Source: Phycisphaera sp. (lineage in GTDB: Bacteria; Planctomycetota; Phycisphaerae; Phycisphaerales; SM1A02). From it: 64,000 bases of DNA. This document shows, piece after piece, positions 50,770 through 58,955 of this stretch. Each line of letters starts with the position of its first letter. The first letter of the stretch is position 1. The DNA is taken from NCBI GenBank assembly GCA_016124975.1, contig WGMP01000035.1, positions 1-64,000 on the forward strand. Reading direction: 5' to 3'. The notes under the pieces are model-generated. The model ran no database searches. It had not been told where the DNA came from and was given only the letters and a program-made list of their open reading frames with translations. A program made the translations under genes and the position numbers.

Positions 50770-51585
50770 GTGTCCGAGCAGACCGCACGACCCAAGACCG
50801 AGCTCCCCTTCCTCGAGCGCCACTACCACCTCCTGCGGCGGCTCCACTCGCTGACAGGGGTGTTTCCGATCGGGGTCTTCCTGATCCCCCACCTCACGAC
50901 CAACTCGTCGATCGTGTGGGGCGAGGTCTTCAACGCCGCGAAGTACAGCCATCTCGGCGACAAGGCCGGCGGCGTCGCGACCTTCCAGCACGAGGTCGAC
51001 TTCATCCACAACCTGCCCGCGCTGATCTTCATCGAGATCTTCGTCCTGTGGCTTCCGATCGCCTACCACTCGATCCTCGGCATCTACTTTGCGCGCAGCG
51101 GCCGAGTGAACACCGACCGCTACGGCTACCAGGCCAACTGGCGCTACGCGGCCCAGCGCATCACGGGCTATCTCGGCGTCCTCTTCCTCTTCATGCACAT
51201 CTCGAGCCTGCGCTGGGGCTGGACCTACGGGGGCATCATGCCCTCCTTCGATCCTGACAACGCAGCAAGCACCACGGCGATCCACCTCCAGGGGGGCCTC
51301 TTCCCCTACTTCAACGCGGCGTTCTACCTCGTCTGCGTGCTCGCGCTCGTCTTCCACTTCGCGAACGGCCTGTGGACCGCGGCGATCACCTGGGGCCTCA
51401 CGATCAGCAAGCAGGCGCAGCAGCGCTGGGGCGTGGTGTGCACGGCCGTCGGCCTCGGCCTCGCGGGCGCGGGCGTCGCTGCGATCGTCGGCTTCACCAC
51501 GCTCGACCCTGCGAAGGCGGAAGAGATCGAGAACCGCATGAAGACGGAAGTCGCCGTCCTGAGCCCTGCGACGGACGCGGGCTGA
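50770..51585 (+). CDS. sdhC: Succinate dehydrogenase cytochrome b subunit
   Basis: The GTG start gives a 271-residue membrane protein with about five helices. RRLHSLTGVFPIGVFLIPHL and YRYAAQRITGYLGVLFLFMH match the cytochrome b558-type subunit (as in Bacillus) that binds haem through conserved His residues and anchors SdhAB; no separate sdhD is present. It passes electrons between SdhB and the quinone pool. A C-terminal extension of about 25 residues (TLDPAKAEEIENRMKTEVAV) follows the last helix. It lies 67 bases before sdhA. sdhB is 4.3 kb away. Confidence 0.92.
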   Translation: MSEQTARPKTELPFLERHYHLLRRLHSLTGVFPIGVFLIPHLTTNSSIVWGEVFNAAKYSHLGDKAGGVATFQHEVDFIHNLPALIFIEIFVLWLPIAYHSILGIYFARSGRVNTDRYGYQANWRYAAQRITGYLGVLFLFMHISSLRWGWTYGGIMPSFDPDNAASTTAIHLQGGLFPYFNAAFYLVCVLALVFHFANGLWTAAITWGLTISKQAQQRWGVVCTAVGLGLAGAGVAAIVGFTTLDPAKAEEIENRMKTEVAVLSPATDAG

Positions 51586-51652
51586 ACCGCCGCGCCGAGG
51601 TCCGTCGAAGCACCGAGCAGATTCCAGACACCCGAAACGAGCAGGTACCACC

Positions 51653-53500
51653 ATGGCAGCCCCATCCAAGCGTCGCGTGATCGTTGTCGGCGGCGGACTC
51701 GCAGGCCTTTCCGCGGCGGTGCGCGTCGCAGAGGCAGGTCTCTCCGTCGACCTCTTCTCGATCGTTCCCGTGAAGCGCTCGCACTCGGTGTGCGCACAAG
51801 GCGGCATCAACGCCTGCAACGAGATCGCGCGCCAGCAGGGCTACTCGGAGTACGAGCACTTCGACGAGTCGATCTACGGCGGCGACTTCCTCGCGCACCA
51901 GCCGCCCGTCTACGAGATGGCGCACTGGGCGCCGCGCATCATCGACCTCCTCGACAGGATGGGCGTGCCCTTCAACCGCACCTTCGAGGGGCAGCGCGAC
52001 CTGCGCCTCTTCGGCGGATCGCTCTACAAGCGCACCCACTTCGCGGGCGCCACGACGGGGCAGCAGCTGATCTACGCCTTCGACGAGCAGGTGCGCCGCT
52101 ACGAGAGCGAGGGCAAGGTCAAGAAGTACGAGCATTGGGAGTTCCTGCGCCCGATCCTCGACGCGAACGGCTCCTGCCAGGGGATCGTCGCCCAGGACCT
52201 CCGCTCGATGCAGATCAAGGCCTTCCCCGCCGACGCGGTCGTCATGGCGACGGGCGGCAACGGCCTCATCTTCGGGAAGAGCACGAACTCGGTCATGTGC
52301 ACAGGCGGCGCGGCCAGCCGCTGCTACCAGCTCGGCGCGTGGTACGCCAACGGCGAGTTCATCCAGGTGCACCCGACCTCGATCCCCGGCTCCGACAAGC
52401 TGCGCCTGATGAGCGAGTCCGCGCGCGGCGAGGGCGGCCGCGTGTGGGTGCCGCGCAAGAAGGGCGACAACCGCGACCCGCGCCAGATCCCCGTCGAGGA
52501 GCGCTACTACTTCCTCGAGGAGCGCTATCCGAAGTACGGCAACATCGTGCCCCGCGACATCGCCACGCGCGAGATCTTCGAGATCTGCGTGAAGGACGGA
52601 CTCGGCGTCGGCGGCGGCAACATGGTCTACCTCGACCTCACGCACCTCGACCGCGAGTACTTGGAGCGCAAGCTCGGCGGCATCATCGAGATCTACCGCA
52701 AGTTCGTCGGCGAGGACCCCGCGGAACTCCCGATGAAGATCTTCCCCGGCGTCCACTACTCGATGGGCGGCCTGTGGACGACCTACACCGCCAAGCCCGA
52801 CGGCAAGGGAATGGTCTACGGGGCGCCGAACTCGATGATGACGAACATCGACGGCCTCTTCGCCTTCGGCGAGGCGAACTACCAGTACCACGGCGCGAAC
52901 CGCCTCGGCGCGAACGCGCTCCTCTCGTGCATCTTCGACGGCCTCTTCTGCGGCGCGGGCGTGGCGAACTACGCCCGCGACAGGAAGAACGCGGCCGACG
53001 CCGCCGACGCCGCGATCTTCTCGAACAACGAGAGGATCGAGGAGGACACGCAGCGGCGGCTCATCGAGTCGAAGGGCCCCGAGAACCCCTACGCGATCGC
53101 CAAGGAGATGGGCGAGGAGATGACGGCCGCAAGCACCGTCGTCAAGAGCGCCGAGCGCCTCATGCAGGCGCGCGTCAAGCTCGCAGAGCTCCGCGAGCGC
53201 TTCAAGCGCATCTCGATCTCCGACACGGGCCTCTGGACGAACCAGAATCTCTCGTTCGCGCGCGCGACGGGCGACATGCTCATCCTCGCCGAGGCGATGA
53301 TCGAGGGCGGACTCGAGCGCAAGGAGTCGCGCGGCAGCCACTACCGCACCGACTACCAGCAGCGCGACGACGCGAACTACATGAAGACCACGGTCGCGAA
53401 GTTCGACCCCGAGAGCTCGCGCCCGTCGATCTCGTTCGAGCCGTACGACCTCCCGCTCGTCCAGCCGCGCGCACGCACCTACGGCAAGGTCGGCGGCTGA
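51653..53500 (+). CDS. sdhA: Succinate dehydrogenase flavoprotein subunit
   Basis: The 615-residue protein begins with the FAD-binding motif VIVVGGGLAGLSAAVRVAEA. KRSHSVCAQGGINACN surrounds the FAD-linking region, although the histidine that carries covalent FAD in other SdhA should be checked by alignment (SHSVCAQGGIN holds His at the usual place). HPTSIPGSDKLRLMSESARG and VHYSMGGLWTTYTA are active-site blocks, and EANYQYHGANRLGANALLSC is the C-terminal FAD region. It oxidises succinate to fumarate in the TCA cycle at the membrane. The gene converges with the GT-like gene after only 16 bases, so a terminator must overlap that gene. Confidence 0.96.
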   Translation: MAAPSKRRVIVVGGGLAGLSAAVRVAEAGLSVDLFSIVPVKRSHSVCAQGGINACNEIARQQGYSEYEHFDESIYGGDFLAHQPPVYEMAHWAPRIIDLLDRMGVPFNRTFEGQRDLRLFGGSLYKRTHFAGATTGQQLIYAFDEQVRRYESEGKVKKYEHWEFLRPILDANGSCQGIVAQDLRSMQIKAFPADAVVMATGGNGLIFGKSTNSVMCTGGAASRCYQLGAWYANGEFIQVHPTSIPGSDKLRLMSESARGEGGRVWVPRKKGDNRDPRQIPVEERYYFLEERYPKYGNIVPRDIATREIFEICVKDGLGVGGGNMVYLDLTHLDREYLERKLGGIIEIYRKFVGEDPAELPMKIFPGVHYSMGGLWTTYTAKPDGKGMVYGAPNSMMTNIDGLFAFGEANYQYHGANRLGANALLSCIFDGLFCGAGVANYARDRKNAADAADAAIFSNNERIEEDTQRRLIESKGPENPYAIAKEMGEEMTAASTVVKSAERLMQARVKLAELRERFKRISISDTGLWTNQNLSFARATGDMLILAEAMIEGGLERKESRGSHYRTDYQQRDDANYMKTTVAKFDPESSRPSISFEPYDLPLVQPRARTYGKVGG

Positions 53501-53516
53501 CGCCGTCCGTTCCCGT

Positions 53517-54815
53517 TCACGCGCCGCCGCGCAGGATGTTCATCGCGGAAAGCGCCGCCGAAAGCGCCGCGGCCGCGACGAGCGGCCACGCGCGGTAGCT
53601 GCGTCCAACGAGTGCCATGGCGGCGATCGCCGTGAAGACGAGGACAGGCGGCTGCAGGTAGCGCTCGAAGCACTGGCTGTTCGCGGTCTGCGCGGCGATG
53701 CTTCCGAGGAGCGCGAAGAGGGCGTACGCGCCGACGCCGCGCGCCGCGGCGTCATGCGAACGCGACCAGAGCCTGAGATACGCCGCAAGCGCGGCCGCCC
53801 CAAGCGCAGCAAGCGGCACGAGGAAGAGCGACCGCTCGGCGATCGAGGGGAGTTTCGACGCTATCGTCCACAGGACACCGCCAAAGCGGACATGGACGAC
53901 ATAGTTCGAGGGAACGAGGCAGCACGCCGCGCCCGCGAGCAGCGCGACGAGCGCCACGCGGGGCGTCAGCAGTTCGCGCAGATAGCCTGGAATCCCGAGG
54001 AACGCCGCGAGCCCCCAGATGCCGACGAGCGCGAGCGCGTAGACGGGCGTCGCTGGGTTTCCCCCGCTTCCGTGGTACTGCTGGAACGACGGCGGCACGA
54101 GCCCGCCCCAGAGCCAGGCGAAGAACGCGACGAGAAGAAGCGCGGGGACAAGCGCAAGCGCGGCGCCCGCGAGCGACGCCACGCTCGGCATCCGCCGCTC
54201 CGCACACGCGCGCGCCACGATCGCGGCCCCTGGAAACGCAGCCGCGTAGGCCATGATCTGACGGACGCCCACCGCGGCGACGGCGAGGATCGACGCGGCC
54301 GCGCCCGCGACCGCCGCGCGCGGCGCGCGCCCTGCGGCCAGCGGAAGCGCCGCCGCGAACGCGCCGAGGACGAAGAGCGTCGCAAGGTTGTCGGTCGCGA
54401 GCCAGATCGACGGGTTCAGCGTGTAGGGAGAGAGCGCAAGCGCCGCGCCGAAGGCGAGCGCCGCCCTACCGCCGCCGCGCGCGGCCACGAGCGCGGTGGC
54501 GAAGGCGACGAGCGCGGCGCCGAAGAGCGCGTTCAGCGCGCGCAGCACGGACGCATCGGCCCCGAGCGAGCTCAGCGCCGACATCACGAGGTGAAACCCG
54601 GGCGCGGTCGCGGACTGGTAGTCCGACAGCACGGGGCTCGGCATCTCCGAGGCCATCTTCGCGATGGTCGGCGCGTGATAGGCGACCTGGTCCGAGTGCG
54701 CGTAGGTTCCCTCGAGGCCTGCGAAGACGCCTGCGACCGCAAGCGCGCCGTGCAGCGCCCCTGCGAGGAGCGCGGCCATGAGGATCTCGCGACGCCCGAT
54801 GTCAGTCGCCGTCAC
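53517..54815 (-). CDS. GT-C-like multi-spanning membrane protein, coupled to a UbiA-family gene
   Basis: Read from the GTG at 54815 it has 432 residues and about 10-12 membrane helices. The first loop contains GTYAHSDQVAYHAPTIAKMA, with acidic and His residues in the place where GT-C glycosyltransferases hold their catalytic aspartate. DNLATLFVLGAFAAALPLAA and similar segments fit the ArnT/PMT-like pattern. I infer transfer of a sugar from a polyprenyl-phosphate carrier to an acceptor outside the membrane. The start overlaps the UbiA-family stop by 4 bases (GTGA). The ORF-track entry to 55274 adds a shadow of that gene. Confidence 0.6.
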   Translation of the reverse strand: MTATDIGRREILMAALLAGALHGALAVAGVFAGLEGTYAHSDQVAYHAPTIAKMASEMPSPVLSDYQSATAPGFHLVMSALSSLGADASVLRALNALFGAALVAFATALVAARGGGRAALAFGAALALSPYTLNPSIWLATDNLATLFVLGAFAAALPLAAGRAPRAAVAGAAASILAVAAVGVRQIMAYAAAFPGAAIVARACAERRMPSVASLAGAALALVPALLLVAFFAWLWGGLVPPSFQQYHGSGGNPATPVYALALVGIWGLAAFLGIPGYLRELLTPRVALVALLAGAACCLVPSNYVVHVRFGGVLWTIASKLPSIAERSLFLVPLAALGAAALAAYLRLWSRSHDAAARGVGAYALFALLGSIAAQTANSQCFERYLQPPVLVFTAIAAMALVGRSYRAWPLVAAAALSAALSAMNILRGGA

Positions 54816-55777
54816 GACGCGCTCCCCGCCGACGCGTGCGCGAGGAACACGCCGTCGAGAATCGCGCCCACGGCGGGCACGAAGAGGACGACTCCGAGAA
54901 GCGCCGCGAACAGCAGGATCGTCGCGAGAAGGACGCCATCGGTGCGAAGCGCCTCGAGCGGGCTGTCGGAGCTTCCCTCGTTCGCGCGGCGCCAGAAGCG
55001 ATGGATCGCGACGAGCACCAGCGGCGTCAGCAGCGCAAGGCCCGTCGCGCGAGACCCGAAGAGGGCCTGCGCGTGCTCGCTCAGCGTGTACGAGAGGTAC
55101 ATCAGGACCGTCATCACGGCGGAGAGGCCGAGGAGCCACTGCAGCTCGTCGCGCCCGCGCCAGTCGGCCGACGGCTTCCACGCGCTCCCCGCGCGCTCCG
55201 CGCTCACGAGGTCGCACATCCGCTTGATGAAGCCGAGGTAGAGGCAGAGGAAGAAGACGCAGAGGACGAGCCACACGCTGATGCGCACATCGATCGCGAC
55301 CGCGCCCGCCGCCGCGCGCAGGGCGAACCCTGTCGCGATCGTCGTCACATCCACCACGGGCACGCGCTTCAGCTTGCCGTTGTAGAGGCCTTGGAGGACG
55401 CCGTAGAGCGCGATCGCCCCGACAAGCTCCATCGACACGCTCGCGGCGACGAGAAGCGCCGCGATCTCGAGCGCCACGCCGAGCCCGACCGCGAACGGCC
55501 GCGACACGGCGCCCGACGCGACAGGTCTGCGCCTCTTCACGGGATGCTGGCGGTCCTTCTCCGCGTCGAGCGCGTCGTTGATCGCATAGAAGCCGCTCGC
55601 CGCGAGCGAGAAGGCCGCGAAGGCGAGGAGCGCGTCGAGCCCGCGCCCGACGAGCTCCTCAGAGGTCGCCGTGCGGACGGCGTTCGCCGCCCAGAAGATG
55701 AACGCCAGCAGGACGAAGCTGTTCTTCGTCCAGTCTCCTGGCCGCATCAGCTTGAGGATGGCGCGGGGCTCTGCCAC
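54812..55777 (-). CDS. UbiA-family transferase, decaprenyl-phosphate phosphoribosyltransferase-like
   Basis: The 321-residue membrane protein starts at a GTG and has about eight helices. The two Asp-rich motifs are NDALDAEKDRQHPVKRRRPV and, later, DVTTIATGFALRAAAGAVAI. The opening MRPGDWTKNSFVLLAFIF (R-P-x-x-W-x-K-N) and the HPVKRRRPVASG block resemble Rv3806c-type enzymes that make decaprenylphosphoryl-5-phosphoribose, rather than UbiA of ubiquinone synthesis. The neighbouring GT-C-like gene fits a sugar-carrier pathway. Substrate and acceptor are not shown by sequence. The gene is divergent from sdhB across 149 bases. Confidence 0.65.
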   Translation of the reverse strand: MAEPRAILKLMRPGDWTKNSFVLLAFIFWAANAVRTATSEELVGRGLDALLAFAAFSLAASGFYAINDALDAEKDRQHPVKRRRPVASGAVSRPFAVGLGVALEIAALLVAASVSMELVGAIALYGVLQGLYNGKLKRVPVVDVTTIATGFALRAAAGAVAIDVRISVWLVLCVFFLCLYLGFIKRMCDLVSAERAGSAWKPSADWRGRDELQWLLGLSAVMTVLMYLSYTLSEHAQALFGSRATGLALLTPLVLVAIHRFWRRANEGSSDSPLEALRTDGVLLATILLFAALLGVVLFVPAVGAILDGVFLAHASAGSAS

Positions 55778-55822
55778 GGTGCGGTTCTATCGGCGCTTTG
55801 GCGGGTGCGTCCTGAAGGGTCT

Positions 55823-55856
55823 GTGCGAACGCAGCCGAGAAGCGCGGTGTTCGCAC
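55823..55856. promoter_or_regulatory. Inverted repeat between the UbiA-family gene and sdhB
   Basis: GTGCGAAC and GTTCGCAC pair perfectly around 18 bases, near the middle of the divergent 149-base gap. It may be an operator or a hairpin in the sdhB leader. A TATCAT element at 55900-55905, 22 bases before sdhB, is a possible -10 box. Confidence 0.4.
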
Positions 55857-55926
55857 GCCAAGGGGCATTTCAAGCGCGCCCTGAAGCGCGCAATCCGACT
55901 ATCATCGCGTCTTCCGAGAACACGCC

Positions 55927-56748
55927 ATGGTTTCCGACACCCAGAGTGCCCCACGCCCGTCCGCCAACGCCAGCCGCACGGTCCGATTCCGCATCAAGCG
56001 GCAGGACCGCCCGGGCGAGGCACCTCGCTGGGAGGAGTTCCTCGTCGACGCGGAGCCGGGGTCGAATGTGATCGCCTGCCTCCAGCAGATCGCCCGCATG
56101 TCGAAGACGGCCGAGGGCAAGGCCACGACGCCCGTGTGCTACGACTCGGGCTGCCTCGAGGAGGTCTGCGGTTCCTGCGCGATGGTGATCAACGGCAAGG
56201 TGCGCCCGTCGTGCTCCGCGCTCGTCGACAAGGTCGTCGGCCCCGACGGCACCATCACCCTCGAGCCGATGTCGAAGTTCCCCGTCGTGCGCGATCTCGC
56301 GGTCGACCGCTCGCGCGCGTTCCACAACCTCGAGCGCGTGAAGGCGTGGGTCCCGATCGACGGCACCTATCACCTCGGCGCGGGGCCGAAGGACACTCCT
56401 GCCAACCAGGAGACGCGCTACACGCTGTCGACCTGCATGACCTGCGCGTGCTGCCTCGAGGCGTGCCCGCAGTTCAACCTCGAGGAGGACAAGTCGAAGT
56501 GGGACGGCGAGTTCATCGGCGCCCACGCGATCTCCCAGGCTCGGCTCTTCAACGCCCACCCCACGGGCGCCGCGCTCGCGTCGGAGCGCCTCGATGTCCT
56601 GATGGCCAAGGGCGGCGTGAACGACTGCGGCAACGCGCAGAACTGCGTGAAGGTCTGCCCGAAGGAGATCCCGCTGACCGAGTCGATCGCAGCGATCGGC
56701 CGCGCGGTGACGGTGCACGCGATCAAGAGCTTCTTCAGCGGGCGATAG
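55927..56748 (+). CDS. sdhB: Succinate dehydrogenase iron-sulfur subunit
   Basis: The 273-residue protein carries the [2Fe-2S] ligands in CYDSGCLEEVCGSC and the two ferredoxin-type cluster motifs (STCMTCACCLEACPQ and NCVKVCPKEIP), so [4Fe-4S] and [3Fe-4S] clusters are expected. It passes electrons from SdhA to the SdhC haem. A 20-residue N-terminal extension precedes the family start. It is complete and shows no sign of decay although it is 2.4 kb downstream of sdhA, with two opposite-strand genes in between. Confidence 0.95.
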   Translation: MVSDTQSAPRPSANASRTVRFRIKRQDRPGEAPRWEEFLVDAEPGSNVIACLQQIARMSKTAEGKATTPVCYDSGCLEEVCGSCAMVINGKVRPSCSALVDKVVGPDGTITLEPMSKFPVVRDLAVDRSRAFHNLERVKAWVPIDGTYHLGAGPKDTPANQETRYTLSTCMTCACCLEACPQFNLEEDKSKWDGEFIGAHAISQARLFNAHPTGAALASERLDVLMAKGGVNDCGNAQNCVKVCPKEIPLTESIAAIGRAVTVHAIKSFFSGR

Positions 56749-56761
56749 CCCCAGCGCGCCG

Positions 56762-57031
56762 CCAACGATCTGTATCGCGCGACACGAAAATCAGGCGTGC
56801 CCGCATGCTTCAGCATGCGGAACGGGTGGTGTCAGCCGTCGACTCCGACGCGTGTCGTTCCGCAGGTTGAAACCTGCGGGCACCCCTGGTGAATGACTCC
56901 GACGACCTGAATCGCGCGACACGAAAATCAGGGGTGCCCGCATGCTTCAGCATGCGGAACGGATGACGCCAGCCGTCGACTCCGACGGGCTGCGTTCCGC
57001 AGGTTGAAACCTGTTGACACCCTAGTTGAAC
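56762..57031. repeat. Tandem pair of a REPIN-like palindromic element
   Basis: A unit of about 137 bases occurs twice in tandem. Each has GTGCCCGCA at one end, a hairpin CCGCATGC-TTCA-GCATGCGG, an AACG/CGTT flank, and a second hairpin CCGCAGGT-TGAA-ACCTGCGG with TGCGGGCAC at the other end, the exact inverse of the first terminus. Copy 2 has a diverged right end (TGTTGACAC). The build matches REP doublets mobilised by RAYT transposases; no transposase is in the window. The 299-base gap after sdhB is filled by this element. Confidence 0.8.
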
Positions 57032-57047
57032 GACGCCCACGCACCAG

Positions 57048-57743
57048 TCACCGTCGACGCCGTCGCACCGCCAGCATCCCGACGAGCGCTGCCGCCATCG
57101 CGGGCGGCGCGGGGATGTTCACCGTGAAGATCAGCATCTCGCCCGCGCCAGAGCCGGGCCGAAGCGGATCGGCCATGCCAGGCGTGTTCCGCCAGATCCA
57201 GCGCGCGTCGGTGGTGATGCCCGCGATCACGCCCCACGGCGCGATGCCGTTGTGCTCGCCGACATAGGTCGGTTCCCACGCGCCGAGCCCGTCGGCCGAC
57301 GCGATGTGCGCCTCGATCTCCGACGCGAGCGGATGTGGCGCGCCCGTGTTTCGGTCCGTGTTCGTCGCATAGACGCGCCAGCGCGCGTCGCCCGTCAGCA
57401 GCGTGCCGAGCGACGGCGAGGAGAACTGCGCGAGAAGTCCCTGTGCGACCGAGTTGTCCGACCACGCTGCGATGTAGATCGTCTCGGTCGCCTCGAAGCT
57501 CCAGGTCTCGGCGATCGACCAGTTGAAGGTTCCCGGGTTCCCCGCGAAGCCCGTCTCGTTGCCGCCGATGTAAGTGAAGGTCGACCCCGCGCGCGTGAAG
57601 ATCGCGTAGTGGTTGTCGCAGGTGATCGTGGTGGTGACGAGCTCCGCATGCGCCGACGGCGCGGCGACGAGGAAGAGCGCGGCGAGCGGATGGACGACGG
57701 CGTGCGCGATGGCCCGCGCGCGTCTCGGTTGATCGATGAACAT
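57048..57743 (-). CDS. Secreted protein with PEP-CTERM-like sorting signal
   Basis: From the ATG at 57743 (GAGGGGAA upstream) the product has 231 residues, with an N-terminal signal peptide (VVHPLAALFLVAAPSAHA) and a C-terminal PAPPAMAAALVGMLAVRRRRR: a Pro-Ala-Pro motif, a hydrophobic helix and an arginine run, the tripartite layout of PEP-CTERM-type tags. The middle is a beta-rich domain with many aromatic and Thr/Asn residues (CDNHYAIFTRAGSTFTYIGG, TWSFEATETIYIAAWSDNSV). Function is unknown; it is presumably anchored in the outer envelope after processing by an exosortase encoded elsewhere. It is a single gene downstream of the SWIM protein on the same strand. Confidence 0.7.
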   Translation of the reverse strand: MFIDQPRRARAIAHAVVHPLAALFLVAAPSAHAELVTTTITCDNHYAIFTRAGSTFTYIGGNETGFAGNPGTFNWSIAETWSFEATETIYIAAWSDNSVAQGLLAQFSSPSLGTLLTGDARWRVYATNTDRNTGAPHPLASEIEAHIASADGLGAWEPTYVGEHNGIAPWGVIAGITTDARWIWRNTPGMADPLRPGSGAGEMLIFTVNIPAPPAMAAALVGMLAVRRRRR

Positions 57744-57920
57744 CTGTTTCCCCTCTTTGGTTGTGCGTCGGCCGTGCAGCGCGCACGGCTCGATGCCGCG
57801 AGGGTGCCGCGGATCCTGCGGATTGCAACGACTGCGGCGCCCGCTCAAGGCAGACGGAACCCTGCGGCGTCTACCTGTGCCGCCTATTCCGTCTCTGCGG
57901 CCTCTGCCGTCGCGCGACGC

Positions 57921-58955
57921 CTATTCCGAGGCCTCGTCGCGCCCCGCAGGCGCGTCGGCGGCGCGGTCCTTGAGCTCGCGACCGCGCGCGGCGATCGAGT
58001 CGTAGATCGACGCAAGCAGCCCGACGAGCGGGAACTTCCCCTGCAAGGGCGACTGTCCGAGTCGACGAAGGAGCGCGTGCGGCGCGAACGGCTCTGTCTC
58101 GTCGGAGAGCGCGTCGATCTGCCGTCCCGGCCGCCAGAAGCTGTCGATGCAGCGCTCAAGCGGCTGCGCCTCGGGCGCGCGCTCGACCGCGGGCGGCGTC
58201 GAGTGGGCGCGCGCAACGCCTCGCGTCGCGATCGCGCGCGCTTCCTGGAGCCGCTCGAGGAGCCGCTGTCCGTCGAGGCCGCGCAGCGTGAACGCAAGGA
58301 GCGGGTCGCCCGAGAGGCGCTCCGTCACGAGCGCGCCGACGCAACCGATGTGCTTGCACGGCTTCGGTAGGTCGCAGGTGCAGGTGCGCGTCACGGTCGC
58401 GGGATCGGTGGGCACGAGCTGCTGCCCGAGCGACACGAACGGCTGCTCGACGAGCGGCGGCATCTCGCCCGCGAGAAGCTTCGCCGAGTAGACCGCTTCA
58501 CGCGCCATGATGGAGACCACACGGTCCCAGTCGGCCGCGGAGATCGCGACGGGCGCGATGCGCACGGCGTAGGGCCGCGATGCACGGCCCTGCACGGTCG
58601 CCTCGATGCCCGCAGGCGTGATCTGCAGCGACGCGACCTGCCCTGCGCGCGCATAGTCGAGCGCCTCCGCCTTCACCCCGTCGACGATTCCATCGAGGAG
58701 GATGCCGCACCACGCGTCGGCGGGCCACGAGAGGAGGTCGATTCCCTCGCGCCTGCGCAGGCGGATGCCGTTCTTCAGGCGGCGCGGCGTGTCGGGCCTG
58801 CGCATCTGCCGCACGCCCGGCCCCGCGTTGAAGGTCGAGTTGCGCGCGAAGGGGTTCGGCGCGGCGGGTGCCGCACCAGGCGCGACCTCGGCGGGCTGCG
58901 CCGCGTTTGCCGCAGCGTCCGCCGTGTTGCGGGTGGTGTCGTCGGGAGCGCTCAT
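57921..58955 (-). CDS. SWIM zinc-finger protein, partner of the SNF2 helicase
   Basis: From the ATG at 58955, 344 residues. The SWIM motif is CTCDLPKPCKHIGC (about 190-203), with the C-x-C...C-x-H layout. NGIRLRRREGIDLLSWPADA near residue 65 and YSAKLLAGEMPPLVEQPFVS before the finger fit the SNF2-associated SWIM proteins. The first 50 residues are an Ala/Pro-rich tail. It overlaps the SNF2 gene by 4 bases (ATGA), so both are made together. A role with the helicase in chromosome or RNA-polymerase maintenance is inferred. The ORF-track entry to 61646 is mostly a frame shadow of the SNF2 gene. Confidence 0.8.
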   Translation of the reverse strand: MSAPDDTTRNTADAAANAAQPAEVAPGAAPAAPNPFARNSTFNAGPGVRQMRRPDTPRRLKNGIRLRRREGIDLLSWPADAWCGILLDGIVDGVKAEALDYARAGQVASLQITPAGIEATVQGRASRPYAVRIAPVAISAADWDRVVSIMAREAVYSAKLLAGEMPPLVEQPFVSLGQQLVPTDPATVTRTCTCDLPKPCKHIGCVGALVTERLSGDPLLAFTLRGLDGQRLLERLQEARAIATRGVARAHSTPPAVERAPEAQPLERCIDSFWRPGRQIDALSDETEPFAPHALLRRLGQSPLQGKFPLVGLLASIYDSIAARGRELKDRAADAPAGRDEASE

